From assembly GCF_900187395.1 (NCBI RefSeq), contig NZ_FYEZ01000002.1, positions 1-64,000 of the forward strand: DNA of 64,000 nt. Direction: 5' to 3'. The stretch is from Kytococcus aerolatus. Its GTDB lineage: Bacteria > Actinomycetota > Actinomycetes > Actinomycetales > Dermatophilaceae. The notes below the pieces were generated by a model. It was not told where the DNA came from, did not search any database, and saw only the letters and a program-made list of their open reading frames with translations. How positions within the stretch are numbered: the first letter of the stretch is position 1; every line of letters begins with the position of its first letter. Shown here in pieces: positions 1 through 7,739 of the stretch. The translations under genes and the position numbers were made by a program.

Positions 1-25
1 TGGGAGAGTAGGACACTGCCGAACA
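1..25 (+). rRNA. rrf: 5S rRNA, 3' end only (partial)
   Basis: The first bases contain the conserved 5S helix segment GGGAGAGTAGG followed by ACTGCCGAAC, the 3' strand of helix I. The rest of the gene, and presumably the 23S and 16S genes, lie left of the window. The exact 3' end is approximate, around 24-26. A hairpin terminator follows directly. Confidence 0.85.
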
Positions 26-35
26 CATTTTTTGG

Positions 36-72
36 AAGAGGGTCTCCTGCCTGGTGGTGGGGGGCCCTCTTT
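36..72 (+). terminator. Rho-independent terminator of the rRNA operon
   Basis: AAGAGGG (36-42) pairs with CCCTCTT (65-71) across a G/T-rich loop, and G-T wobble pairs can extend the stem. It begins about ten bases after the 5S end, as expected for the end of an rrn operon. Confidence 0.75.
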
Positions 73-102
73 CGCATGCCCACACCCGTCCCCCCCGTGT
101 CC

Positions 103-206
103 GGGTGGGTGGGGTTGTGTGGGCGTGTGTTTGGGGGTGTGGCTTGTTGTGGGGGTGGTGGTTTGTGTGGGGGTGGGGGTGTGGGGTGTGGTCGTAGAGT
201 GGGGGT
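103..206 (+). other. GT-rich strand-asymmetric tract before the TPR gene
   Basis: All but five of these 104 bases are G or T on the plus strand, with many runs of three to five G. This is quite unlike the GC-balanced flanks. It lies between the rRNA terminator and the first gene, and its right end contains that gene's -10 element. No coding pattern is convincing. It has clear potential for G-quadruplex formation. Confidence 0.7.
195..206 (+). promoter_or_regulatory. Putative leaderless promoter (-10 TAGAGT) of the TPR gene
   Basis: TAGAGT (195-200) is followed by six bases and then the ATG at 207. Transcription starting 6-7 bases after the -10 would begin at the start codon. No ribosome binding site is visible. 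The gene start is set by this arrangement. Confidence 0.6.
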
Positions 207-1331
207 ATGAGTGATGCGTCTGTGAACCACACCCCCCACGAGCCGGCGTCGTCCGGCGGGAGCGAGGGCCGGGCTGCCCGAGACTCCTCGACCTGGGGCC
301 GTCGCTCCCAGCAGCCGGACGGCCGGGGGGAGGGTCCACGTCAGGGGACTGGGGCCCGTGGTGGTGCAGGGCGTCGTGAAGGAGGCCCTCGACGCGAGGG
401 CGATCGCGGTGCTTTCGGGGGTCGTGGTGACCGTGACCGGGGCGACCGACCTGCGCGAGGAGGCGCCAAGGACCGCGGCCCCCGGGGAGGGCGCGAGCGT
501 GAGGAGCGTCCGGAGTTCGGGACGGGAGCCCGCGCGTTGGCCCCCAAGACCGGCCGCCTCCCGGACCCTGCGATCCCGGAGGGAGTCACGGGGCAGAGCC
601 TCTCGCAGGAGGTGTGGGACGAGCTGAAGACCTTGTCCAAGGACAACATGAAGGCGGTGGCCGGGCACATCGAGTCGGCCTACCTGTTCCTCGACGAGGA
701 CCTGGAGGCAGCGGTCGCTCACGCCGAGACCGCAGTGCGTCGCGCCGGGCGGGTCGCTTCGGCGCGCGAGTGCCTCGGGATCGTCCGGTACAGCCAGGGC
801 GAGTGGCACGAGGCCCTCCGTGAGCTCCGGACGGCCACCCGCCTCTCTGGGCAGGCGCACCTCCTGCCGATGATGGCGGACTGCGAGCGTGGCCTGGGTC
901 GCCCCGAGAAGGCCCTCGAGCTGGCCGACTCCCGAGAGGCCGCCCGTCTCCAGGGGGAGGCGCTCGTGGAGATGGCCATCGTGCTCTCCGGTGCGCACCG
1001 CGACCTCGGCAACCCGACGCGAGCCGTCGAGATCCTGGCCACCCCGGCGGCACGCATCAAGAAGGGGAACCCGGAAGCCGGTCGGCTGTGGTTCGCCCAT
1101 GCCGAGGCGCTGGCGGACGCCGGCTCCCCCGAGGCGCCCGAGTGGTACGCCAAGGCGGCCTCGGTGGGGGAGACCGGCCAGCCGAAGGACCGTGGCCCCC
1201 AGGACGGCGTGTTCATGGACCTCGAGGACGGCGCACCGGATCTCCCTCCAGAGCCGGAGGCGCCCACTCCGGCCGAGAGCGCCTCGCACGACCCGCTCCC
1301 GGAGGAGCCCACGGAGGAGCCCGCGCCGTGA
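207..1331 (+). CDS. TPR-like protein with Arg/Gly-rich N-terminus
   Basis: This 374-residue protein has a low-complexity N-terminal third (about residues 20-105) dense in Arg, Gly, Asp and Glu, resembling RGG-type disordered segments. An alpha-helical region at about 130-330 follows, with TPR-like helix pairs (for example ALRELRTATRLSGQAHLLP). The tail is acidic and Pro-rich. The position next to a HAD-IIA phosphatase matches a conserved actinobacterial pair (as at Rv1691-Rv1692 in Mycobacterium tuberculosis). Its molecular role is not known. The Arg/Gly tail suggests RNA or nucleoprotein contact, which is inference only. Its stop overlaps the next start by four bases (GTGA), so the two are co-translated. 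Confidence 0.8.
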   Translation: MSDASVNHTPHEPASSGGSEGRAARDSSTWGRRSQQPDGRGEGPRQGTGARGGAGRREGGPRREGDRGAFGGRGDRDRGDRPARGGAKDRGPRGGREREERPEFGTGARALAPKTGRLPDPAIPEGVTGQSLSQEVWDELKTLSKDNMKAVAGHIESAYLFLDEDLEAAVAHAETAVRRAGRVASARECLGIVRYSQGEWHEALRELRTATRLSGQAHLLPMMADCERGLGRPEKALELADSREAARLQGEALVEMAIVLSGAHRDLGNPTRAVEILATPAARIKKGNPEAGRLWFAHAEALADAGSPEAPEWYAKAASVGETGQPKDRGPQDGVFMDLEDGAPDLPPEPEAPTPAESASHDPLPEEPTEEPAP

Positions 1332-2182
1332 GCTCCGTGCGGGGCGTGATCTGCGACGTCGACGGGGTGGTCCACGCCGGGTCGGCGGTCTTCACCGAGG
1401 CCGTCGAGGCCCTCAACGCCTGGCAGGCCGCGGGCATCGCCGCGGTCTTCCTCACGAACAACGCCTCGCGCTTCCCGTCGGAGCTCGCCGCACGGCTTCG
1501 TGCCGATGGCGTGGAGTGCACCGCGGACCAGGTGGTCACCGGGGCGGTGGTCGGGGCGCAGACCCTCGCCGAGGAGGTCCCGCCGGGCACCGCCGTCCTG
1601 GTGGCCGGTTCCCCGGCCCTCCGTGAGGCCGCCCAGCAGGCCGGCCTCACGGTCACCGGGGACCCCACGGCTGCGGGGGCCGTCCTGCAGGGCTACTTCC
1701 CGGGGCTCACCGCGGGCGAGCTGCACGACGCCGCCCGGGCGATCACCGGCGGAGCCAGGTGGGTCGCCACGAACGGCGACCTCACCCTTCCCACCGAGTG
1801 GGGGGCGGCGCCGGGGAACGGCGCCTACGTCCAGGCCGTCGCCCGTGCCACCGGGGTCGCCCCGCGGATCACCGGCAAGCCGGAGACCCCGGCTTATCGC
1901 ACCGCGTGGAAGGCGCTGGCCGCACGGGTTCGGGAGTCCCTCCCCGCGGGCACCTCCAGCACCGGCCTCCTGCCGCACCAGGTGCTGGCGATCGGAGACC
2001 GGCTCGAGACCGACATCGCCGGGGGCAACGCGGCAGGTCTGCGCACGGTGCTGGTCACGACCGGGGTGCACGGCCGGCAGGACGTGGAGGCGGCACGCGC
2101 CGCGGGCGATGTCGAGCGCGTGCCGGAGCAGGTCGTCGACGGGTTCGGGCAGATCGACCTGACCGCTCGCGGGCAGGCCTGA
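1328..2182 (+). CDS. HAD-superfamily (IIA, NagD-like) phosphatase
   Basis: This 284-residue protein has the HAD motif I CDVDG near the N-terminus (Asp10 and Asp12), the NagD-type LTNNAS threonine/asparagine motif, and motif IV in GDRLETDIAGG (about residue 224). That layout marks a class IIA cap phosphatase of small phosphorylated metabolites. The M. tuberculosis homologue in the same gene pair has been described as a glycerol-3-phosphate phosphatase, so phospholipid glycerol recycling is a reasonable guess here. The GTG start at 1328 is chosen because it overlaps the upstream stop (GTGA) and puts the HAD motif at the usual position. In many actinobacteria tlyA, NAD kinase and recN follow; here a convergent mannosyltransferase does. 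Confidence 0.85.
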   Translation: MSSVRGVICDVDGVVHAGSAVFTEAVEALNAWQAAGIAAVFLTNNASRFPSELAARLRADGVECTADQVVTGAVVGAQTLAEEVPPGTAVLVAGSPALREAAQQAGLTVTGDPTAAGAVLQGYFPGLTAGELHDAARAITGGARWVATNGDLTLPTEWGAAPGNGAYVQAVARATGVAPRITGKPETPAYRTAWKALAARVRESLPAGTSSTGLLPHQVLAIGDRLETDIAGGNAAGLRTVLVTTGVHGRQDVEAARAAGDVERVPEQVVDGFGQIDLTARGQA

Positions 2183-2190
2183 CGGAGGGG

Positions 2191-2249
2191 ACCCCGGCCG
2201 GGGACGCAGGGCCGCCGCCAGGGCGGCACGACGGATGGCGGCCCGGGGT
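2191..2249. terminator. Possible shared terminator between convergent genes
   Basis: ACCCCGG (2191-2197) can pair with CCGGGGT (2243-2249), enclosing a smaller GCCGCC/GGCGGC hairpin (2211-2227). It fills the gap between the convergent phosphatase and mptB. The stem is short and has bulges, so support is moderate. Confidence 0.35.
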
Positions 2250-3841
2250 CAGCCGTGGACCACGTCGAGCGGCTCCTCGTCGATGAGGGAGGCGTGGTCC
2301 TCCTCGTCACCGTGCTCCTCCTGGCTGTCCCGGACGATGAGGACGAGGACGGCGATGTACGCCAGCCCCAGCACGAGCTGCCCCGAGCGGGTGGCGGTGT
2401 CGAACAGCGTGTACCCCACGATCCCCGTCGTGAGCCAGACGATCGTCTTCTCGATCTCCGGGCGCATGCCGGCCAGCGGGAGGATGGGCAGCCCCCACAG
2501 GATGTACCAGGGGTGCAGGGTCTGGTTGAAGACCGCCAGCGCCAGCAGCGTCCACGCCGTGAAGGCCAGCCCGCCGATCCGCAGCACCCGCAGCGAGGCG
2601 ATGAGCACGCACGACAGCGTGAGCAGGGTGCCGACGGCCTTGAAGAAGCCCTGGACGAAGGGCGCCACCGGCTCGAAGCCCAGGCCCGTGAGGACCGCGG
2701 CCAGGAAGTTGCCGACGGTGCTCAAGGGGGAGAGGCCCGCGACCATCCCCGGGACCTTGAGCGCCGGGATCCACCCGTAGCCCAGCCCCGTGGCCGCGGT
2801 GATGCCGGCGAAGACCGCCGTGAAGACCGCGGCCGCCACGAGCCCCGGCAGGAGCAACCGCCGGAGGTCCGGGATCGCCTGGGACAGCCACGGCTCACCC
2901 TCGGTGGGCAGCAGGCTGGCTCGCTCCTGGGGCAGGTGGGGATGCATCCGGGCGGTGCACAGGGCCGTCGTCCCCAGCAGGGCCACGGCCCCCGGCTGCT
3001 TGACCGCCGCCGCGGCCGCGATGAGGGCGGCGCTGACGACCAGGCTGCGCCAGGGAGCGCCCCGGGTGGAGACCCACAGCGCGAGGCAGACCAGCCCGAC
3101 CATGAGCGCGTCGTTGTGGGCACCCCCGACGAAGTGCATGATCACCAACGGGTTGAGCACCCCCCACCAGAGCGCCACCTCGCCCCGCACGCCCACCCAG
3201 GCCGCCAGTCGCGGCAGGGCCCACAGCATGAGGGCGACACCGGCCAGGGACATCAGGCGCATTCCGAGGGCCGCCTCGTACGGGCGGTCGCCGTGGAGCA
3301 GCACGATCCAGCGCTGGATCTCCACCGCCAGGGGGCCGTACGGGGTCGGGGTGAAGAGCCACAGCTGGTCCACCTGCTGGCTGAAGTGACCCGAGACCGA
3401 GCCCGGCCCCATGTCGTAGGGATTCAGCCCCCGGTCGAGCATCCAGCCCACCGCGGCGTAGGAGTACGCGTCGTGGCTGTACAGCGGGGGCGCCAGCAGC
3501 AGCGGCACGGACCACAGCGCCAGCGTCGCGCGCATCGGAGGTGTGGGGCGCTTCTCGCGGGGGCGGATGCGCAGCCAGGCCAGGACCAGCCCGACCGTTC
3601 CCGCCAGCAGCACCACCGTGCCCAGGACCGTGCCCTCGGGTGTGAGGATCCACCGCACCACCGGGATGTCGCGCAGCGGGTTGCGGGTCGGCAGGAAGAG
3701 TGCGGTCTGCGCGCCGAGCGTCATGAGACAGCTGGCCAGGAATCCCCACCGGACCCAGGCGTCGCCCCAGGCGCGGCCCAGCGAGCCCCGCACGTGCGTC
3801 AGCGACAACGTCAGAATCCTCCCAGTGGACGGTGGGCACAT
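2249..3841 (-). CDS. mptB: Polyprenol-phosphomannose-dependent alpha-1,6-mannosyltransferase, MptB-like
   Basis: This 530-residue integral membrane protein has about twelve hydrophobic segments. An early extracytoplasmic loop holds the GT-C type signature SHDAYSYAAVGWMLDRGLNPYD, where SHD carries the presumed catalytic Asp, followed by TPTPYGPLA. MptB enzymes add alpha-1,6-linked mannose from polyprenyl-phosphomannose to the lipomannan/lipoarabinomannan core outside the membrane. The acidic C-terminal tail (EEHGDEEDHASLIDEEP) is cytoplasmic or disordered. The ATG at 3841 was chosen; longer in-frame openings run into the divergent alr. It belongs functionally with the guanylyltransferase and GT4 mannosyltransferase near 46-48 kb. 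Confidence 0.8.
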   Translation of the reverse strand: MCPPSTGRILTLSLTHVRGSLGRAWGDAWVRWGFLASCLMTLGAQTALFLPTRNPLRDIPVVRWILTPEGTVLGTVVLLAGTVGLVLAWLRIRPREKRPTPPMRATLALWSVPLLLAPPLYSHDAYSYAAVGWMLDRGLNPYDMGPGSVSGHFSQQVDQLWLFTPTPYGPLAVEIQRWIVLLHGDRPYEAALGMRLMSLAGVALMLWALPRLAAWVGVRGEVALWWGVLNPLVIMHFVGGAHNDALMVGLVCLALWVSTRGAPWRSLVVSAALIAAAAAVKQPGAVALLGTTALCTARMHPHLPQERASLLPTEGEPWLSQAIPDLRRLLLPGLVAAAVFTAVFAGITAATGLGYGWIPALKVPGMVAGLSPLSTVGNFLAAVLTGLGFEPVAPFVQGFFKAVGTLLTLSCVLIASLRVLRIGGLAFTAWTLLALAVFNQTLHPWYILWGLPILPLAGMRPEIEKTIVWLTTGIVGYTLFDTATRSGQLVLGLAYIAVLVLIVRDSQEEHGDEEDHASLIDEEPLDVVHG

Positions 3842-3886
3842 CGTAGGGCAGCCCCCGGGTTCCTCTGGGCCTGTCGCACCGGGTGG

Positions 3887-3898
3887 GATCATGGCCCG
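3887..3898 (+). promoter_or_regulatory. Putative leaderless promoter (-10 GATCAT) of alr
   Basis: GATCAT (3887-3892) sits six bases before the alr ATG. The divergent gap to mptB is only 57 bases and shows no Shine-Dalgarno sequence for alr. The hexamer is weaker than TANNNT. Confidence 0.4.
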
Positions 3899-5107
3899 AT
3901 GGACCAGACGCGCTCCCTGTCCCCGATCCGTGCCGAGGTGGACACCACGGCGATCACGGCGAACATCCGCCGCTGCGGGGAGCTGGCCGGGGGAGCCGCC
4001 GTCATGGGGGTGGTCAAGGCCGGTGGGTACGGGCACGGGGCGCTGACCGCCGCCCGGGCCGCACTCGAGGGCGGGGCCGCCCTGCTCGGCCTGGCCCAGC
4101 CCGTCGAGGCGATCGCCCTGAAGCGCGAGCTGCCCCACGCCGAGGTGCTCGCCTGGCTGCTGACGCCCGACACCGACCTGGACGCCGCGGTCGCCGCCGA
4201 GCTCACCCTCGGAGTGGCCGCCCCCTGGGCGCTGGACGCGGTGGAGGCCGCCGCCGAGCGGTCCGGGCGGACCGTGCGGGTGCACCTGGAGGTCGACACC
4301 GGGATGTGTCGGGCCGGGGTCGCCCCGGAGGAGTGGCCCGCCGTCGTGGCGCGGGCCCGGCGGGCCGAGGAGGCCGGCACCCTGCGCGTCGAGGGGATCT
4401 TCTCCCACCTGGCCTGCGCCGACGAGCCGGGCCACCCCGCCACCGACGCCCAGCGCGAGCGCTTCGAGGCGGCGCTCGCCGACGCCACCGAGGCCGGCCT
4501 GCGGCCCCGCTGGCGGCACCTGGCGAACTCCGCGGCCGTGGCGACCCGCCCCGACCTGGCCTACGACCTGGTGCGCCCCGGCCTCATGACCTATGGCATC
4601 TCCCCGGTGCCCGACCAGCACGACGCCGCCGCGCTGGGCCTCCGTCCCGCCCTGCGCTGGGAGGCCCAGCTCTCCACCGTCCGCCGGGTGCCGGCCGGGT
4701 CGGGCGTGAGCTACGGGCACACCCACGTGGTGCCCACCGACCGCTGGCTCGGGGTGGTGCCGCTGGGCTACGGGGACGGGGTGCCGCGTTCCGCCTCCGA
4801 CCGGGCGCAGGTCGCGGTGCACACGAGCACCGGCACGCTGCTGGCCCACGTGGCCGGACGGGTGTGCATGGACCAGTTCGTCGTCGACCTCGGGCCGGCC
4901 GCCCAGGGCACCGCCCCCGCGGCCGCCGGGGACCGGGTCACCCTCGTCGGGGACCCGGTCCGGGGGGAGCCGGGGGTGGAGGACTGGGCCGCCTGGACCG
5001 ACACGATCAGCTACGAGGTCGTCACCCGCATCGGGCCCCGTGTTCCCCGCACCGGGCCCGGGGGAGCACCCCTCGACGGGCGGGGGACCCGCCGGGCCGC
5101 CGGATGA
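3899..5107 (+). CDS. alr: Alanine racemase
   Basis: This 402-residue PLP enzyme makes D-alanine for peptidoglycan. The PLP lysine lies in VMGVVKAGGYGHG (Lys40). The second catalytic base, a tyrosine, is in SGVSYGHTHV (Tyr272). The pattern VCMDQFVVDLG marks the C-terminal beta domain. The N-terminal TIM barrel and C-terminal barrel are both complete. ATG 3899 gives the normal N-terminus RAEVDTTAITANIRR. The gene heads a run in which each gene overlaps or nearly abuts the next, and the same alr-tsaE-tsaB-rimI-tsaD order occurs in mycobacteria. Confidence 0.95.
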   Translation: MDQTRSLSPIRAEVDTTAITANIRRCGELAGGAAVMGVVKAGGYGHGALTAARAALEGGAALLGLAQPVEAIALKRELPHAEVLAWLLTPDTDLDAAVAAELTLGVAAPWALDAVEAAAERSGRTVRVHLEVDTGMCRAGVAPEEWPAVVARARRAEEAGTLRVEGIFSHLACADEPGHPATDAQRERFEAALADATEAGLRPRWRHLANSAAVATRPDLAYDLVRPGLMTYGISPVPDQHDAAALGLRPALRWEAQLSTVRRVPAGSGVSYGHTHVVPTDRWLGVVPLGYGDGVPRSASDRAQVAVHTSTGTLLAHVAGRVCMDQFVVDLGPAAQGTAPAAAGDRVTLVGDPVRGEPGVEDWAAWTDTISYEVVTRIGPRVPRTGPGGAPLDGRGTRRAAG

Positions 5108-6027
5108 GCCGCCGTCGGATCCAGCACGCCGGGCGCACCCTCCACCTCGTGGAGCAGGACCCGCCGGCCGGCGAGGCCCGGGCCACCGTCTTCCTCGTGC
5201 ACGGGTACGTGCTCTCGCAGTCCGTCTTCGGGAAGGTGGCGGGACGCCTCGTCGCCGCCGGGATGCGCGTGGTGCGCACCGACCTGGCCGGGCACGGGTG
5301 GGACCGGGAACCGCTCGAGGAGACCGACCTGCACCGACTGGGGGACGACCTCGCCGCCGTCCTGCACCAGCTGCGCGCCGAGGACCCCCGGGGCACGCTC
5401 GTGGCCCTCGGGCACTCCATGGGCGGGATGGCCCTCATGACCGCCCTGGACGACCACCCGACCCTCGCGGGGGAGCTCGACGGGGTGGTGTGGCTCGCCA
5501 CCTCCCCGGGCCGGATGCGGACCAGCTCCTTCGGCCTGCCGGCGGGCACCGCGCCCCTCGTGGGTCCGCTCGTAAGCACCCTCGCACCAGCCGTCATGAC
5601 GAGGCTGGGAGCCGACCCGGCGGCCCGCCCGCGTCCCCGGCCGCTCGCCCTCGTCGTGGAGGCCGCCCACCTGCGGCGCAGCAACTTCGTCACCCGGCCC
5701 GCCCGGGCGGTGGGGGCCCACGTGCTCGCCCTGCACCACCGCGTGCCCTACGCCGTCATGGCCTCCCTGCTGCGGTCGATCCTGGTCCACGACGCCGAGG
5801 ACCTGCTGCGTCGCCTCGACCTGCCCGGGTTGGTGCTCGTGGGGGACCATGACCGCATGACCCCGCTGTCCCACTCCCGGCGCATCGCCGAGCTCCACCG
5901 CGGTGCCCGGCTGGAGGTCGTGCCGCGGGCCGGGCACCTGCTCATGCTCGAGCAGCCCGCCGCCGTCGCTGCAGCGATCACGACCTTCGTGGACCGCCTC
6001 AGCCCCTCGACCCCGGAGGACGCATGA
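5104..6027 (+). CDS. Alpha/beta-fold hydrolase
   Basis: This 307-residue alpha/beta hydrolase has its nucleophile elbow GHSMGG at Ser105, an acidic residue in GDHDRMTP (Asp248 or Asp250) and a catalytic His in RAGHLLMLE (His278). The oxyanion segment FLVHGYV is near residue 33. There is no signal peptide, so it is cytoplasmic. Actinobacteria commonly carry such a hydrolase between alr and tsaE. The substrate is unknown; the fold suits esters, lactones or epoxides. The start codon overlaps the alr stop (ATGA) and its own stop overlaps tsaE (ATGA), so it is translationally coupled on both sides. Confidence 0.85.
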   Translation: MSRRRIQHAGRTLHLVEQDPPAGEARATVFLVHGYVLSQSVFGKVAGRLVAAGMRVVRTDLAGHGWDREPLEETDLHRLGDDLAAVLHQLRAEDPRGTLVALGHSMGGMALMTALDDHPTLAGELDGVVWLATSPGRMRTSSFGLPAGTAPLVGPLVSTLAPAVMTRLGADPAARPRPRPLALVVEAAHLRRSNFVTRPARAVGAHVLALHHRVPYAVMASLLRSILVHDAEDLLRRLDLPGLVLVGDHDRMTPLSHSRRIAELHRGARLEVVPRAGHLLMLEQPAAVAAAITTFVDRLSPSTPEDA

Positions 6028-6536
6028 CGACCGTGACCACCCGCACCCCCGAGCAGACGATGGAGCTCGGCCGCCGGATCGGGCAGTGGGTCCGGGCTGG
6101 TGACGTCCTGGTGCTCACCGGCGACCTCGGCGCGGGCAAGACGACCTTCACCCGGGGACTGGGGGAGGGCCTGGGCGTGGAGGGCGCGGTCACCTCCCCG
6201 ACCTTCGTCCTCTCGCGCGTGCACCCCTCGGCCACGGGCGGGCCCGGGCTGGTGCACGTGGACGCCTACCGCCTGGAGTCCCGCGGCGAGGTCGACGACA
6301 TCGACCTCGAGACCGATCTGGCCCGGGCCGTTCTCGTGGCCGAGTGGGGGGCCGGGCTCGTGGAGCAGCTCACCGACCGCTGGATCGAGCTCGAGCTGCG
6401 GCGCAGCAGCACCGTCGACGAGGCCCCCGACGAGTCCGGGCCCCGGGAGATCCAGCTGGCCGCCGTCGGGGAGTGGGAGGCGGACCGCGAGCGGCTGGGC
6501 GCGCTCCGTGAGCTCCTGCGCGGCGAACTACCCTGA
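6024..6536 (+). CDS. tsaE: tRNA t6A biosynthesis ATPase TsaE
   Basis: This 170-residue P-loop ATPase has Walker A GDLGAGKTTF (Lys39), the conserved SPTFVLSRVHP segment and the HVDAYRLES motif. TsaE drives turnover of the TsaB-TsaD complex that installs threonylcarbamoyl on A37 of ANN-decoding tRNAs. The length is typical (about 150-170). It starts inside the hydrolase stop codon. The C-terminal half carries an extra Glu-rich stretch with no known function. Confidence 0.93.
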   Translation: MTTVTTRTPEQTMELGRRIGQWVRAGDVLVLTGDLGAGKTTFTRGLGEGLGVEGAVTSPTFVLSRVHPSATGGPGLVHVDAYRLESRGEVDDIDLETDLARAVLVAEWGAGLVEQLTDRWIELELRRSSTVDEAPDESGPREIQLAAVGEWEADRERLGALRELLRGELP

Positions 6537-6540
6537 GCCC
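6529..6540 (+). promoter_or_regulatory. Putative internal leaderless promoter (-10 TACCCT) of tsaB
   Basis: TACCCT (6529-6534) overlaps the tsaE stop codon and ends six bases before the tsaB ATG. It could let tsaB-rimI-tsaD be transcribed independently of alr. No Shine-Dalgarno sequence is visible. Confidence 0.45.
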
Positions 6541-7224
6541 ATGCTCCTCGCCCTGGACAGCTCGACCGCCGCGGTGACCGCCGCCGTCCACTCCGGCAGT
6601 GCCGGGGAACCCGGTTCCGGTGAGCTCCTGGCCGCCGAGACCGTGCTCGACGCCCGGGCCGCCGGTGAGCAGCTGGCCCCGGTGGTGGAGCGGGTGCTCG
6701 CCGCCGCCGGCGTGGCGCCCGCGGAGCTCACCGACGTCGTGACCGGCACCGGCCCCGGACCGTTCACCGGGCTGCGCGTCGGCATCGTCACCGCCCGGGT
6801 GCTGGCCCTCACCGTCGGCGCCCGCCTGCACGGGGTCTGCAGCCTCGACGCCCTGGCCGCCGCCGCCCGCGGCGACGGGGCGGTCGACGAGGCCTCGCCG
6901 TTGCTGGTGGCCACCGACGCCCGGCGCAGGGAGGTCTACTGGGCGGTCTACTCCCACGGGGTCGAGCGTGACGGCCCGCCGCAGGTGGCCGCCGCCGCGG
7001 ACCTGCCCGCGCCGGTGCGCGGGCTGACCGTGGTGGGTGCCGGCGCCCGTCTCTACCCGGAGGCCCTCACCGGGGAGCACCTGTCGGTGCCCGAGGACGT
7101 CGACGCCGCCCACCTGGCCCGCCTGGCCGTGGAGCACCCCGGGTGCCTCACGGACACCGAGCCGCTCTACCTGCGCCGTCCGGACTCGCAGGTGCCCAGC
7201 GCGCGCAAGCGGGTGCTCCTGTGA
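6541..7224 (+). CDS. tsaB: tRNA t6A biosynthesis scaffold TsaB
   Basis: This 227-residue ASKHA-fold protein starts MLLALDSST and contains GTGPGPFTGLRVG (about 75-87) and VATDARRREVYWA. It is the inactive paralogue of TsaD that dimerises with it in the t6A complex. The length matches the E. coli protein (231). It starts four bases after the tsaE stop and ends overlapping rimI (GTGA). Three of the four t6A/RimI proteins are adjacent here; tsaC is not in the window. Confidence 0.92.
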   Translation: MLLALDSSTAAVTAAVHSGSAGEPGSGELLAAETVLDARAAGEQLAPVVERVLAAAGVAPAELTDVVTGTGPGPFTGLRVGIVTARVLALTVGARLHGVCSLDALAAAARGDGAVDEASPLLVATDARRREVYWAVYSHGVERDGPPQVAAAADLPAPVRGLTVVGAGARLYPEALTGEHLSVPEDVDAAHLARLAVEHPGCLTDTEPLYLRRPDSQVPSARKRVLL

Positions 7225-7739
7225 CCGTGGGCACCCGCTCCGCCCACTGGCGTGACCTGCCCCGGCTCGCCGCGCTGGAGCGGCAGGCTCACCCGCTGGA
7301 CGCGTGGTCCGACACCGCCTGGTGGGCCGAGCTGGCCTCCCCCCGCCGCGAGTACCGGGTGGCCGTCCCCGACGCCGGAGCCCCGCCGGGAGGGGACCTG
7401 CTGGGCTACGCCGGTCTCGACCACGGCGGCAGCACCGCCGACGTCATGACCATCACCGTGGCCCCCGAGGCCCGGGGGCAGGGTCTGGGACGCCGGCTGC
7501 TCCAGGAGCTCGTTGCGGCCGCCCGGGCCGGGGGTGCCGAGGCGCTGCTGCTGGAGGTACGCGCAGACAACGCGCCGGCCCTGGCCCTCTACGACCGGGT
7601 CGGGTTCGACCACCTGAGCACCCGGCGCGACTACTACCGCGGGGAGGACGGCCCGGTGGACGCGCACATCCTGCGCCTCCTGCTGCCCGCCGGCCCCGCC
7701 CCGACCCCCGACGAGAAGGCTGCGGAGGTGGCCCGATGA
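7221..7739 (+). CDS. rimI: Ribosomal protein S18 N-acetyltransferase-like GNAT
   Basis: This 172-residue GNAT protein has the acetyl-CoA loop [15 protein letters not shown] and the C-terminal [20 protein letters not shown], which is diagnostic of RimI. RimI acetylates the N-terminus of S18, and bacterial RimI often has broader N-terminal targets. The GTG at 7221 overlaps the tsaB stop. A C-terminal Pro-rich extension (after residue 155) is unremarkable. Confidence 0.88.
   Translation: MTVGTRSAHWRDLPRLAALERQAHPLDAWSDTAWWAELASPRREYRVAVPDAGAPPGGDLLGYAGLDHGGSTADVMTITVAPEARGQGLGRRLLQELVAAARAGGAEALLLEVRADNAPALALYDRVGFDHLSTRRDYYRGEDGPVDAHILRLLLPAGPAPTPDEKAAEVAR

Noticed and set aside
32-214. 60-codon plus-strand frame rich in Val and Gly over the GT tract
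   Set aside because: It starts in the rRNA terminator and its composition is dictated by the GT repeat. It is not credible as a gene.
2255-3898. Long plus-strand open frame antisense to mptB
   Set aside because: It is only the N-terminal part of the alr frame extended backwards. Composition (Arg, Gly, Asp, Gln-rich) is that of a GC-rich shadow and mptB on the other strand has clear membrane helices.
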